Source: SIG603 sp963589785 (GTDB taxonomy: Bacteria > Bacillota > Clostridia > Oscillospirales > Acutalibacteraceae). Taken from it: DNA of 64,000 nucleotides. Positions 1 through 8,382 of this stretch are shown here, in pieces. A program made the position numbers and the translations under genes. The stretch covers positions 53,526 through 117,525 of the forward strand of contig CAVAMJ010000007.1 of the NCBI GenBank assembly GCA_963589785.1, read 5' to 3'. The notes under the pieces were generated by a model that searched no databases, was not told the DNA's origin, and saw nothing but the letters and a program-made list of their open reading frames with translations. How positions within the stretch are numbered: the stretch's first letter is position 1; every line of letters begins with the position of its first letter.

Positions 1-1582
1 AATCACCCGGCTTTGCGTCCTTGAGTGACTTCTCTACCTTGCAGTTTGAAAGAACCGTGAGAGCGTCCTTGTTCATAACTTCGAGATAATCGTAGTTGTC
101 AGGATCCGGAACAGTGAAGAGATTGTCATAAAGTCTGAGTTCAGCGTCCTCGCAGTCTCTAGCGTTGACCCAGTGAATTGTAGACTTAATCTTTCTTCCG
201 TCTGCGGGATTTCCTCCTCTTGAGTTCTCATCGTACTCAGCGAGTACCTCGACAACGTTCCCGTTCTCGTCCTTGCGGCAGCCTGTGCACTTTACGATAT
301 ATGTGCCCTTGAGTCTGACTTCGTTTCCGGGGAAAAGTCTGAAGTACTTCTTGACAGGTTCCTCCATGAAGTCCTCTTTCTCGATCCAGAGGTCACGGCT
401 GAAAGTAACTTCTCTTGTGCCATCCTCGGGGCGGTTAGGATTGTTCTCTGTGACGAAAATCTCTTCCTTATCCTCAGGGTAGTTAGTGATTGTAAGCTTT
501 ACAGGATCTGTGACAGCCATAACTCTCTTTGCTCTCATGTTGAGATCTTCTCTCAAGCAGAACTCGAGGAAGCTGTATTCAACTGTGGAGTCAACCTTGC
601 TGACGCCGTTTCTCTCGGAGAAATTGCGGATAGCCTCAGGTGTGTAGCCGCGTCTTCTCAAGCCGCAGATTGTAGGCATTCTCGGATCGTCCCAACCGTC
701 AACCAAGCCGTTCTCAACGAGATAGCGAAGCTTTCTCTTAGACATAACGGTGTAATTAATTCCGAGTCTTGCGAACTCAATCTGTCTGGGCTTTGCCGGG
801 AGCCACTCTGCGCAGTTCTCGATAACCCAGTCATAAAGCGGTCTGTGGTTCTCGAACTCGAGTGAGCAAAGTGAATGAGTAATCTCTTCCATAGCATCCT
901 CAATCGGATGAGCGAAGTCATACATCGGATAGATGCACCACTTCTTGCCTGTTCTGTGATGCGGAAGATAGTTAATTCTGTAGATAACAGGGTCACGCAT
1001 ATTGAAGTTGCCCGATGCAAGATCAATCTTAGCACGAAGAGTGATTTTTCCCTCCTCGAACTCGCCGTTCTTCATCTTCTCGAAAAGCTCGAGGCTCTCC
1101 TCAACCGGTCTATCTCTGAACGGTGACTTTGCGGGAGTTGTGAGGTCGCCTCTGAACTCCTTGACCTGCTCAGCTGTGAGCTCGCAGACATAAGCCAAGC
1201 CCTTCTTGATGAGACCTACTGCGCACTCATACATCTTGTCGAAATAATCGGAAGCGTAATAGAATCTGTCCTCCCAGTCGTAGCCGAGCCAGTGGATATC
1301 CTCTTTTATTGCATCGACAAACTCAACGTCCTCTTTAGTCGGGTTTGTGTCGTCCATTCGAAGGTTAGCAATTCCGCCGAAGCGCTCTGCTGTGCCGAAG
1401 TCAACATAGATTGCCTTAGCATGACCGATGTGAAGATAGCCGTTCGGCTCAGGTGGAAAACGGGTATGAACCTGTTTTCCCTCAAAGCGTCCGCCCTCAG
1501 CAATATCCTCTTTAATAAAACTGTCGATAAAATTGGTGACAGCTTCCTCTTCGTTAGCCTTTACTTCGATGTTGTCACTCAT
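1..1582 (-). CDS. glnS: glutaminyl-tRNA synthetase (GlnRS), 3' end cut by window edge
   Basis: Class I synthetase that charges tRNA-Gln directly in the cytoplasm. The frame is open from ATG at 1582 to the left edge (about 527 codons), with the C-terminal end missing. Visible motifs: PPEPNGYLHIGHAK (HIGH region) near residue 45, and VMSKRKL (KMSKS-type loop) near residue 275, followed by the beta-barrel anticodon-binding part (WIEKEDFMEEPVKKYFRL). It starts 41 bp after the gltX stop and is probably cotranscribed with it. Many Bacillota lack GlnRS and make Gln-tRNA by transamidation, so its presence beside gltX is notable. Identity is confident from motifs. Confidence 0.95.
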   Translation of the reverse strand, partial: MSDNIEVKANEEEAVTNFIDSFIKEDIAEGGRFEGKQVHTRFPPEPNGYLHIGHAKAIYVDFGTAERFGGIANLRMDDTNPTKEDVEFVDAIKEDIHWLGYDWEDRFYYASDYFDKMYECAVGLIKKGLAYVCELTAEQVKEFRGDLTTPAKSPFRDRPVEESLELFEKMKNGEFEEGKITLRAKIDLASGNFNMRDPVIYRINYLPHHRTGKKWCIYPMYDFAHPIEDAMEEITHSLCSLEFENHRPLYDWVIENCAEWLPAKPRQIEFARLGINYTVMSKRKLRYLVENGLVDGWDDPRMPTICGLRRRGYTPEAIRNFSERNGVSKVDSTVEYSFLEFCLREDLNMRAKRVMAVTDPVKLTITNYPEDKEEIFVTENNPNRPEDGTREVTFSRDLWIEKEDFMEEPVKKYFRLFPGNEVRLKGTYIVKCTGCRKDENGNVVEVLAEYDENSRGGNPADGRKIKSTIHWVNARDCEDAELRLYDNLFTVPDPDNYDYLEVMNKDALTVLSNCKVEKSLKDAKPGD

Positions 1583-1622
1583 ATTCTCTCTTTCCTTTCG
1601 TTAAAATATATTCTGAAAATCC

Positions 1623-3071
1623 TTAATTTAACTTAGCAAGACCGTCCTTAAGTCTCTTGAGTGCCTCTTCCTTACCGAGGAAAGCAAGAACCTCCATGGC
1701 TCCGCCTGGGGTAACAGTCTGTCCGGCTGCGGCAATTCTTACAGGCCAGAGAAGCGTGCCGTTCTTTACGCCGAGCTTCTCTGCGAGCGGAATTAATGCA
1801 TCGTGGATAGGATCTATTCTCCAGTCCTCAACACCCTCGAGAACCTCAATTGCGTTTGAGAGCATAACAGGTGCATTCTCAAGGTTTGCCTTGCTCTTCT
1901 TGTTGACAAAGAGATCTGCGGTATACTCCGGCTGATGAGCAAAGAACTCGATCTTCTCGGGAATCTCGTTGAACTTGTTTACTCTTGGCTGAAGAACCTC
2001 GTCAAGAATAGAGAAGTCATAGTCTCCGTCACCGAGAACAGATCTGTAATACGGCATTGCGTGGCTCTGGAACTCTTCCTTTGACATTCTCTTGATGTAT
2101 TCGCCGTTGAACCAAAGAAGCTTGTCGTAGTCAAATACAGCAGGGCTCTTGGAAATTCCGCTGATTGAGAAATTCTCCTCAAGCTCCTTAAGGCTAAATA
2201 TCTCCTGGGTGTCCTTAGGTGCCCAGCCGAGAAGTGCTATGTAGTTTGTGATAACCTCCGGGAGGTAGCCCTCGTCCACAAGTCCCTGGAAGCTTGTTGA
2301 GCCGTGGCGCTTTGAAAGCTTGGAAACAGAACCGTCCTCGTTCTTGCCCATAATGAGCGGAAGATGAACATAAGTCGGAACATCCCAGCCGAATGCCTCA
2401 TAAAGAAGATTGTACTTAGGTGATGATGAAAGATACTCACTGCCACGAACAACATGAGTGATGTTCATGAGGTGATCGTCAATAACATTAGCGAAGTTGT
2501 AGGTTGGGAATCCGTCTGTTTTAAGAAGAATCTGGTCCTCAAGTTCCTCATTGTTAACTGTGATTGTGCCATAGACCTCATCAGTGAAGCTTGTTGTGCC
2601 CTCAAGCGGCATTTTCTGACGGATAACATAAGGTGTACCGGCCTCTAAAAGCTTATTAATCTCCTCCTCGGAAAGGTCACGGCAGTGACGGTCATAGCCG
2701 CCGAACTCGCTGTTCTCCTTGAGGGAATCGAGTCTCTCCTTGGAGCAGAAGCAGCGGTAAGCCTTGCCCATTTTTACGAGAAGCTCTGCATATGGCTTAT
2801 ATGTGTCTTTTCTCTCACTCTGAACATACGGGCCGTAATCGCCGCCGATATCGGGGCCTTCATCGTGCTTAAGTCCGACTGTTTCGAGAGTTTTGTATAT
2901 GATATCGGTAGCGCCCTCAACAAAGCGCTCCTGATCTGTATCTTCAATTCTTAAAATAAATTTGCCGCCCTGGCTCTTTGCTACGAGATACTCGTAAAGA
3001 GCTGTTCTGAGGTTACCGACATGCATGAAGCCTGTCGGGCTTGGAGCAAATCTTGTTCTAACTTCTGCCAT
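1623..3071 (-). CDS. gltX: glutamyl-tRNA synthetase
   Basis: Charges tRNA-Glu (class I synthetase, cytoplasm). The start is the ATG at 3071, giving MAEVRTRFAPSPTG with the canonical N-terminal signature and GFMHVGN as the HIGH box. The frame is open further upstream, but those extra 22 residues are hydrophobic and contain the promoter. AAAGGACG lies upstream of the chosen ATG. KLSKRHGS near residue 240 is the KMSKS loop. Length of 482 residues is normal. A consensus promoter lies just upstream (3109-3137), so it need not depend on the NUDIX gene 82 bp upstream. glnS follows after 41 bp. Confidence 0.96.
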   Translation of the reverse strand: MAEVRTRFAPSPTGFMHVGNLRTALYEYLVAKSQGGKFILRIEDTDQERFVEGATDIIYKTLETVGLKHDEGPDIGGDYGPYVQSERKDTYKPYAELLVKMGKAYRCFCSKERLDSLKENSEFGGYDRHCRDLSEEEINKLLEAGTPYVIRQKMPLEGTTSFTDEVYGTITVNNEELEDQILLKTDGFPTYNFANVIDDHLMNITHVVRGSEYLSSSPKYNLLYEAFGWDVPTYVHLPLIMGKNEDGSVSKLSKRHGSTSFQGLVDEGYLPEVITNYIALLGWAPKDTQEIFSLKELEENFSISGISKSPAVFDYDKLLWFNGEYIKRMSKEEFQSHAMPYYRSVLGDGDYDFSILDEVLQPRVNKFNEIPEKIEFFAHQPEYTADLFVNKKSKANLENAPVMLSNAIEVLEGVEDWRIDPIHDALIPLAEKLGVKNGTLLWPVRIAAAGQTVTPGGAMEVLAFLGKEEALKRLKDGLAKLN

Positions 3072-3108
3072 TTTAAATAGCGTCCTTTCTTCAATAACGA
3101 TAAAGATT

Positions 3109-3137
3109 ATTTTAATATAAAACAAAGGATTTATCAA
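3109..3137 (-). promoter_or_regulatory. sigma-A promoter for gltX-glnS
   Basis: On the minus strand, TTGATA (3132-3137) and TAAAAT (3109-3114) are separated by exactly 17 bp. The predicted start is about 30 bp upstream of the gltX ATG. It gives gltX-glnS independent expression from the riboswitch-controlled transcript upstream. Confidence 0.7.
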
Positions 3138-3152
3138 GACTTAGGCACAAAA

Positions 3153-3626
3153 TCAGTATCGATTAAGTGTAAAATCCTCTAATTTTCCGTTTTTGTAGTT
3201 AAGCTTTAGGCTAAAAAAACTATCGTTTGTGCTAAGCTCTCCCAAAAAGACCTTGTCGCCCTCCCAGAGATTGAGACTTTCGATTTTAGATTTTTCTACC
3301 CATTCAAGCTTGCCCTCGTCGCACTGCTTGATTTCACCCGTGAATTCATCACAAGTAAAAAGGTGCATATATTCGGTTATGTCATCATCGGAAACAAAAG
3401 TGACCACCGATCTGAATTTAAGCTTATCGGCATTAAGCCCCGTCTCCTCTTTTATTTCTCTTTTTATGCAGTCCTCGGGACTTTCTCCGAATTCAAAGTG
3501 ACCGCCGACGCCTATCCACTTATCACGGTTTAGGTCGTTTTTCTTGCTCACTCTGTGGAGCATAAGATATTTCTCGTCCTTTTCTATGTAGCAAAGTGTA
3601 GTTAAGCTGACATTTCTCTCGGGCAT
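3153..3626 (-). CDS. NUDIX hydrolase (MutT/8-oxo-dGTP diphosphatase-like)
   Basis: Hydrolyses nucleoside diphosphates linked to X. The NUDIX box is complete and starts GGHFEFGES; it continues to REIKEETGL near residues 52-75, with the catalytic REXXEE core intact. Start chosen at 3626 (MPERNVSLTTLCY) because GAAGGAGAGCT sits correctly before it; an upstream in-frame start has no ribosome binding site. The 157-residue length fits small MutT-like enzymes that keep an MLHRVSK substrate segment. It is the first gene after a glycine riboswitch and its terminator, which is unexpected for this family. Exact substrate cannot be assigned. Confidence 0.9.
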   Translation of the reverse strand: MPERNVSLTTLCYIEKDEKYLMLHRVSKKNDLNRDKWIGVGGHFEFGESPEDCIKREIKEETGLNADKLKFRSVVTFVSDDDITEYMHLFTCDEFTGEIKQCDEGKLEWVEKSKIESLNLWEGDKVFLGELSTNDSFFSLKLNYKNGKLEDFTLNRY

Positions 3627-3695
3627 AGCTCTCCTTCTTTCCTTTATTTTTCTATGTAACAAATATATCCGCAAGCTTTTTTTCTGTCAAGAAAA

Positions 3696-3723
3696 ACAAA
3701 AAAGCAGACTGTAAAAGTCTGCT
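3696..3723 (-). terminator. intrinsic terminator of the glycine-riboswitch leader
   Basis: On the minus strand an AGCAGACT/AGTCTGCT stem with a 5-nt loop is followed by a run of six T. It lies about 35 nt after the second aptamer and about 70 bp before the NUDIX start, so it is the likely expression platform. Confidence 0.8.
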
Positions 3724-3758
3724 AAATCAACTATATTTCAAATATTTTTGCAGTAAAA

Positions 3759-3910
3759 GAATCCGTCCTTTTGCCTGAGAGATTCGGTCCCCCAACCTTG
3801 CACCTTCGGCACTCAAATGAGCTTCTCCGGAATCAATCCATACTCGGTCCTATCTTACGAAACCTGAGAGTGTTACTCCTTCGGTAAATCAAATGATTTT
3901 CTCCCGAGTA
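3759..3910 (-). ncRNA. tandem glycine riboswitch upstream of the NUDIX gene
   Basis: Two glycine aptamers in series on the minus strand. The first has CCGAAGGAGTAACACTCTCA; the second has GTGCCGAAGGTGCAA and ATCTCTCAGGCAAAAGGAC. These are the conserved cores of the class. A promoter sits upstream (3939-3967) and an intrinsic terminator downstream, the usual layout of a glycine-activated transcriptional switch. The next gene is a NUDIX hydrolase rather than a gcv or transport gene. A second copy of the class occurs at 36862-37027. Confidence 0.93.
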
Positions 3911-3938
3911 TTTCCTACCACATATTAAACCGTCAGTT

Positions 3939-3967
3939 ATTTTACAATATTTGAAACGAAATTTCAA
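3939..3967 (-). promoter_or_regulatory. promoter of the glycine-riboswitch/NUDIX transcript
   Basis: Minus-strand TTGAAA (3962-3967), 17 bp, TAAAAT (3939-3944). The predicted start at about 3932 is about 20 nt before the first aptamer. Confidence 0.7.
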
Positions 3968-4060
3968 GTGATGATATAAAATTTCTCTTTGAATTTCTGC
4001 TTTATCCAAAAGTAATTTGTCTATATCCTTAATATTATGCACCTACCTTTGCCCTTTCCC

Positions 4061-4089
4061 TTGAAAAAGCCTTATTCTTATGATAGAAT
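4061..4089 (+). promoter_or_regulatory. promoter for the ddl-murI-DUF1934-argS run
   Basis: TTGAAA (4061-4066), 17 bp, TAGAAT (4084-4089), about 95 bp before the ddl ATG. Confidence 0.6.
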
Positions 4090-4189
4090 AGACTGAAATT
4101 CTGTTGTAAAACGACTTTCGTAAAACAACAAAACAGAAAATCAGCAATTAATCAAATTCAGAATAAATATACAACACGGAGGCATAACT

Positions 4190-5266
4190 ATGTGTGCAAA
4201 CGAGAAAAAGACAGTTTGTGTCATATTCGGCGGCGAGAGCAGCGAATATGAGGTTTCCTGCAGATCTGCCTGCTTTATAATCGATAATCTTGACGAAGAA
4301 AAATATGATACCGTAACCCTCGGCATCACAAAAGAGGGCGGCTGGTATCTTTACAGCGGTCCGACAGAGAACATCATGAACTACACATGGGTTGACGACG
4401 AAAACAACCGTTCATGCATCATCTCTCCCGATAAGAACACAAGAGGTCTTGTTGTTCTCGGTGACAACGGAACATTCCAGATTGATGTTGACGTCTACTT
4501 CCCTGTTCTTCACGGAAAGAACGGTGAGGACGGAACCATCCAGGGAATCTTCAAGATGTCAGGCGTTCCGTATGTCGGATGTGCAACTCTCGCTTCTGCC
4601 ATCACAATGGACAAGGCTGTCACTCACAGCCTTCTTAACAACGCAGACATCGAGCAGGCTCATTACCTCTGGTTCTTCAGAGATAAATATGACACTGATC
4701 CCGAGAAGATAGTAAACAAAATTGTTGCAAGACTTAACTTCCCTGTATTCGTTAAGCCGGCAAACGCAGGCTCCTCTGTCGGTGTCAGCAAGGTAGACAC
4801 TCCGGAAGGACTTGACGCCGCAATCAAAAAGGCTGCTAAGGAAGACATCAAGGTTATAGTCGAGGAGGGCATTGTAGGTCAGGAAGTTGAATGCGCTATT
4901 CTCGGAAACCGTGACGCTGTCGCTTCCACTGTCGGCGAAATCGGCGCAAGCGCAGAGTTCTATGACTATGACGACAAGTATAATTCAGGCACATCTGTAA
5001 CCTACATTCCCGCTCACCTCTCCCAGGAGAAAATCGACGAAATCAGAAGCATCGCAGTCAGAGCATACAAGACTCTCGGCTGTGCCGGTCTTTCAAGAGT
5101 TGATTTCTTCGTACAGAAGGACGGCAAGGTTATCCTCAACGAGATCAACACTCTCCCTGGCTTCACAAGCATCAGCATGTATCCGAAGCTTTGGGCTGCA
5201 AGCGGAAAAGACGCCGCTACTCTCATCGATGAATTGATTGCAGCAGCAGAGAACAGATTTGAATGA
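4190..5266 (+). CDS. ddl: D-alanine--D-alanine ligase
   Basis: ATP-grasp enzyme that makes D-Ala-D-Ala for peptidoglycan precursors in the cytoplasm. MCANEKKTVCVIFGG at the N-terminus, EYEVSCRSA (family SxEHEVS motif), KPANAGSSVGVSK in the ATP-binding lid, and an omega-loop reading EFYDYDDKYNSG as in D-Ala-D-Ala rather than D-Ala-D-Lac ligases. C-terminal NEINTLPGFTSISMYP provides metal and substrate ligands. The 358-residue length is normal. ACGGAGG precedes the ATG at 4190. It is followed after 8 bp by murI, a cell-wall partner. Confidence 0.96.
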   Translation: MCANEKKTVCVIFGGESSEYEVSCRSACFIIDNLDEEKYDTVTLGITKEGGWYLYSGPTENIMNYTWVDDENNRSCIISPDKNTRGLVVLGDNGTFQIDVDVYFPVLHGKNGEDGTIQGIFKMSGVPYVGCATLASAITMDKAVTHSLLNNADIEQAHYLWFFRDKYDTDPEKIVNKIVARLNFPVFVKPANAGSSVGVSKVDTPEGLDAAIKKAAKEDIKVIVEEGIVGQEVECAILGNRDAVASTVGEIGASAEFYDYDDKYNSGTSVTYIPAHLSQEKIDEIRSIAVRAYKTLGCAGLSRVDFFVQKDGKVILNEINTLPGFTSISMYPKLWAASGKDAATLIDELIAAAENRFE

Positions 5267-5274
5267 GGTAATTC

Positions 5275-6087
5275 ATGGATAACAGACCGATAGGCGTATT
5301 CGATTCCGGTCTCGGCGGCTTAACAGCCGTCAAGGAATTAAAGCGTGTTCTTCCGAACGAGAGCATAATTTACTTCGGAGATACGGGACGAGTACCGTAC
5401 GGTACTAAAAGTGCCGAAACAATAGTCAAATTCGCAAAGCAGGATATGAATTTTCTGCTTCAAAATAACGTAAAAGCAATCGTTGCCGCTTGCGGTACGG
5501 TTTCATCAACAGCGAGCGAGGTAGGAAACAGCCTTCCTGTCCCCTATATTGATGTTATCACTCCTACCGCAAAAGCCGCCGCCGACTACACCAAGAACGG
5601 AAGAATAGGAATTCTCGGAACTCCCGCTACAATAAAGAGTGGCTCATTCGTAAAAAAGCTAAACGAAATTAACCCAGAGCTATCTTTGTTCACAGAGGCT
5701 TGTCCTCTTTTCGTTCCTCTTGTAGAAAACGGATTTATCACAATCGGTGACGAGGTCACATCGCTTGCCGCAAGAAGATATTTGACGAGAATAAATGCCG
5801 AAAAGGTAGACACCGTCATTCTCGGCTGCACTCACTTTCCGATTATCAAATGGGCAATCGGAAATGCCGTGGGCGAAAAGGTTAAGCTTATAGACAGCGG
5901 CAAGGAAACGGCAAGATATGTAGCAGATATTCTTGAAAGCAAAGATCTTCTCTGCGAAGAAAACCACAAAGCCGAGTACAAATACTTCGTGAGCGACTCG
6001 ACAGAGGGCTTCACAAGTGTTGCGGAGATTTTCCTCGGCGGATACATTGACGGGGAGACGCAAAGAATTGATATCGAAAAATACTGA
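5275..6087 (+). CDS. murI: glutamate racemase
   Basis: Makes D-glutamate for peptidoglycan. Two catalytic cysteines are visible: Cys73 in VAACGTVSS and the second in LGCTHFP near residue 185. N-terminal IGVFDSGLGGL and FGDTGRVPYG are family signatures. The residue after Cys73 is Gly, where the common motif has Asn (ACNT), a variant worth noting. GAGG lies just upstream of the ATG and the gene is 8 bp after ddl, so the two are probably cotranscribed. 270 residues, normal length. Confidence 0.95.
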   Translation: MDNRPIGVFDSGLGGLTAVKELKRVLPNESIIYFGDTGRVPYGTKSAETIVKFAKQDMNFLLQNNVKAIVAACGTVSSTASEVGNSLPVPYIDVITPTAKAAADYTKNGRIGILGTPATIKSGSFVKKLNEINPELSLFTEACPLFVPLVENGFITIGDEVTSLAARRYLTRINAEKVDTVILGCTHFPIIKWAIGNAVGEKVKLIDSGKETARYVADILESKDLLCEENHKAEYKYFVSDSTEGFTSVAEIFLGGYIDGETQRIDIEKY

Positions 6088-6544
6088 TAAAAAGAAGCTT
6101 AAAGAGGACTTTGTCATCCGTGTGACGGGCACTCAGCACTACTTTCCTCACGGAACAGAGGGCGAGTATGACGACAAGGTCGAAATTGATACCCTTGGTG
6201 CTTACTGCATCAGACCAAGCGGCAAGAAGATAATTTCTTACCGTGGAATGGACGAGAACGCAGATAACGGGCCGCTGACAATAGTCAAGGTCGAAGACAA
6301 CAAGCTCACCATGACTAAGACAGGCGATCACACCGAGCTTTTAGTCGAGCCGGGCAAGCTGAATGTCTGCGCTTATGACACTCCTTACGGCGCACTCACG
6401 CTTGGAGTTCAGGCTCACGGCTTGGATCAGAAGCTTGACGAGAACGGCGGCAGTCTCAAATGCACCTACAGCATATATATCAACAATATGATTTCATCGA
6501 GTAACACTCTCGAAATTCAAGTAGAAAAAGCAAATTTAGAATAA
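6068..6544 (+). CDS. DUF1934 (YwiB-like) beta-barrel protein
   Basis: Conserved small protein of unknown function, recognised from the core KEDFVIRVTGTQ, the EGEYDDKVEIDTLG segment and LTLGVQAHGLDQKLDENGG. The predicted fold is an eight-stranded calycin-like barrel (family knowledge). The start is uncertain. TTG at 6068 has GGGGAG 10 nt upstream and overlaps the murI end by 20 nt; an ATG at 6017 would overlap by 71 nt and add 17 residues unlike the family. Family members often lie next to argS, as here (argS follows after 15 bp). Confidence 0.8.
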   Translation: MISKNTDKKKLKEDFVIRVTGTQHYFPHGTEGEYDDKVEIDTLGAYCIRPSGKKIISYRGMDENADNGPLTIVKVEDNKLTMTKTGDHTELLVEPGKLNVCAYDTPYGALTLGVQAHGLDQKLDENGGSLKCTYSIYINNMISSSNTLEIQVEKANLE

Positions 6545-6559
6545 GTGAGGACAAAATAA

Positions 6560-8272
6560 ATGTCTAAAATAGTATCAACAGCAAAATTACAGCTGGAGAA
6601 CCTTATAAAGGACGGCTTTAATGCCGCAATCAGCGCAGGCGAGCTTCCTGAAGCAGAAATTCCTGTATTCACACTCGAGAAACCCGCTGACCGCACACAC
6701 GGCGACTGGGCTACAAACGCAGCCATGGCCGGCGCAAGAGCATTCCATGCCGCTCCGAGAAAAATTGCCGAGGCTGTCACATCTCACATGGATCTTGACG
6801 GCACATACTTCGAGAAGTTCGAGATTGCAGGTCCCGGATTCATCAACTTCTTCCTCTCTCCTAAATTCTACGGAGATGTTTTGAAGGATATCAACACTCT
6901 CGGTGACGACTACGGAAAGTCAAATTTCGGCGAGGGCAAGAGAGTTTTGGTTGAGTTCGTTTCTGCCAACCCGACAGGTCCTATGCACATCGGTAACGCA
7001 AGAGGCGGTGCTATCGGAGACTGTCTCGCTAGCGTTCTCGAAGAGGCTGGTTATGATGTCGACCGTGAGTTCTACGTCAACGATGCGGGAAATCAGGTTG
7101 CTAAGTTCGGACTTTCTCTCGATATGAGATATAAGCAGCTTTTCGATCCTAACGGCGGCGAGCCAAGCCCTGATGACTCTTATCTCCCGGAGGACTCTTA
7201 CCACGGACAGGACATCATCGACCACGCTAAGAACTTTGCCGCAATCAACGGCGACAAGTACATCGGCGTAAGCGAAGAGGAGCGCCGTCAGGCACTTATC
7301 AACTACGCTCTTCCGCTTAACATTAAGGCACTTGAAGAAGACCTCAAGAAGTACCGCATCGTCTATGACAGATGGTTCCTTGAGAGCAGTGTGCACAAGA
7401 GCGGCGATGTCGACAAGGTTATCGATACTTTGACAGAAAAGGGCTACACCTACGAGCAGGACGGTGCAGTTTGGTTCAAGGCTACTGAGTTTGGAAACGA
7501 AAAGGACATCGTTTTAAGAAGAGAGAACGGCTTCCCGACATACATCGTACCTGATATTGCTTATCACTACGACAAGCTTGTTACTCGTGGCTATGACAAG
7601 GCTATCAACATTTGGGGCGCAGACCACCACGGATATGTTCCAAGACTCAAGGGTGCTCTCACAGCTTACGGCGCAGACGCATCAAAGCTTGACATCATCC
7701 TCATGCAGATGGTTAGAATTTTAATCGACGGTCAGCCCGTTAAGCAGTCCAAGCGTTCGGGTAAAGCAATCACTCTTCACACACTTCTTGAAGAGGTTCC
7801 GATCGATGCAGCAAGATTCTTCTTCAATCTCCGCGAAGCAAACTCAATGTTCGACTTCGACTATGACCTCGCAGTTTCTGAGTCAAGCGACAACCCTGTC
7901 TATTATGTCCAGTATGCTCACGCAAGAATTTGCTCAATTCTTCGCGGTCTCGAGGAGGACGGAGTTAAGTTTGACGAGGTAACAAACGATCAGCTTAAGC
8001 TTCTCACAGCAGAGGAGGAAATCGAGCTTATCAATGCTCTTTCGGCATATACGGACGAGGTTATTTCAGCAGCTAAGGCTTATGACCCTTCGAGAATCAC
8101 AAAGTATGTTGTCAACGTTGCAACTCTCTTCCACAAGTTCTACAACGCTTGCCGTGTAAGAGTCGAGGACAACGACCTCATGCAGGCAAGAATTTACCTC
8201 TGCAAGGCTACAAAAACAGTTATCAAGAATGTTCTCGAGATGTTCAAGATTACAATTCCCGAGAAGATGTAA
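6560..8272 (+). CDS. argS: arginyl-tRNA synthetase
   Basis: Class I synthetase for tRNA-Arg. ANPTGPMHIGNARGGAIGD near residue 135 is the HIGH region. The KMSK loop is the degenerate KQSKRSGKAITL near residue 395, as often seen in ArgRS. The C-terminal DALR anticodon-binding domain includes YVQYAHARICSILR and the VNVATLFHKFYNACRV stretch. 570 residues, normal. AGTGAGGA precedes the ATG. It is the last gene of the ddl-murI-DUF1934-argS run and is followed by an intrinsic terminator. Confidence 0.97.
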   Translation: MSKIVSTAKLQLENLIKDGFNAAISAGELPEAEIPVFTLEKPADRTHGDWATNAAMAGARAFHAAPRKIAEAVTSHMDLDGTYFEKFEIAGPGFINFFLSPKFYGDVLKDINTLGDDYGKSNFGEGKRVLVEFVSANPTGPMHIGNARGGAIGDCLASVLEEAGYDVDREFYVNDAGNQVAKFGLSLDMRYKQLFDPNGGEPSPDDSYLPEDSYHGQDIIDHAKNFAAINGDKYIGVSEEERRQALINYALPLNIKALEEDLKKYRIVYDRWFLESSVHKSGDVDKVIDTLTEKGYTYEQDGAVWFKATEFGNEKDIVLRRENGFPTYIVPDIAYHYDKLVTRGYDKAINIWGADHHGYVPRLKGALTAYGADASKLDIILMQMVRILIDGQPVKQSKRSGKAITLHTLLEEVPIDAARFFFNLREANSMFDFDYDLAVSESSDNPVYYVQYAHARICSILRGLEEDGVKFDEVTNDQLKLLTAEEEIELINALSAYTDEVISAAKAYDPSRITKYVVNVATLFHKFYNACRVRVEDNDLMQARIYLCKATKTVIKNVLEMFKITIPEKM

Positions 8273-8287
8273 TTCTTTATAAATCTA

Positions 8288-8330
8288 AAAAATCAGCTTA
8301 TTCACAATTCCGAATAGGCTGATTTTCTTT
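8288..8330 (+). terminator. intrinsic terminator after argS
   Basis: A 15-bp stem (AAAATCAGCTTATTC with GAATAGGCTGATTTT, one G-U pair) followed by TCTTTT. It lies 15 bp after the argS stop. Confidence 0.75.
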
Positions 8331-8336
8331 TACAAA

Positions 8337-8371
8337 AACAAAAAGGTGCGAACTCAAACGAATTCGCACCG
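8337..8371 (-). terminator. intrinsic terminator after the EctB-like aminotransferase
   Basis: On the minus strand GGTGCGAATT pairs with AGTTCGCACC, followed by TTTTTGTTTTTG. It directly follows the minus-strand stop at 8383. Confidence 0.8.
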
Positions 8372-8382
8372 ATTTTTATTAT

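Noticed and set aside
3833..4042. 69-codon minus frame across the first glycine riboswitch
   Set aside because: It lies over the promoter and aptamers; translation would not fit the RNA function.
5680..6132. 150-codon frame antisense to murI
   Set aside because: Shadow of a well-supported enzyme gene; no start signals.
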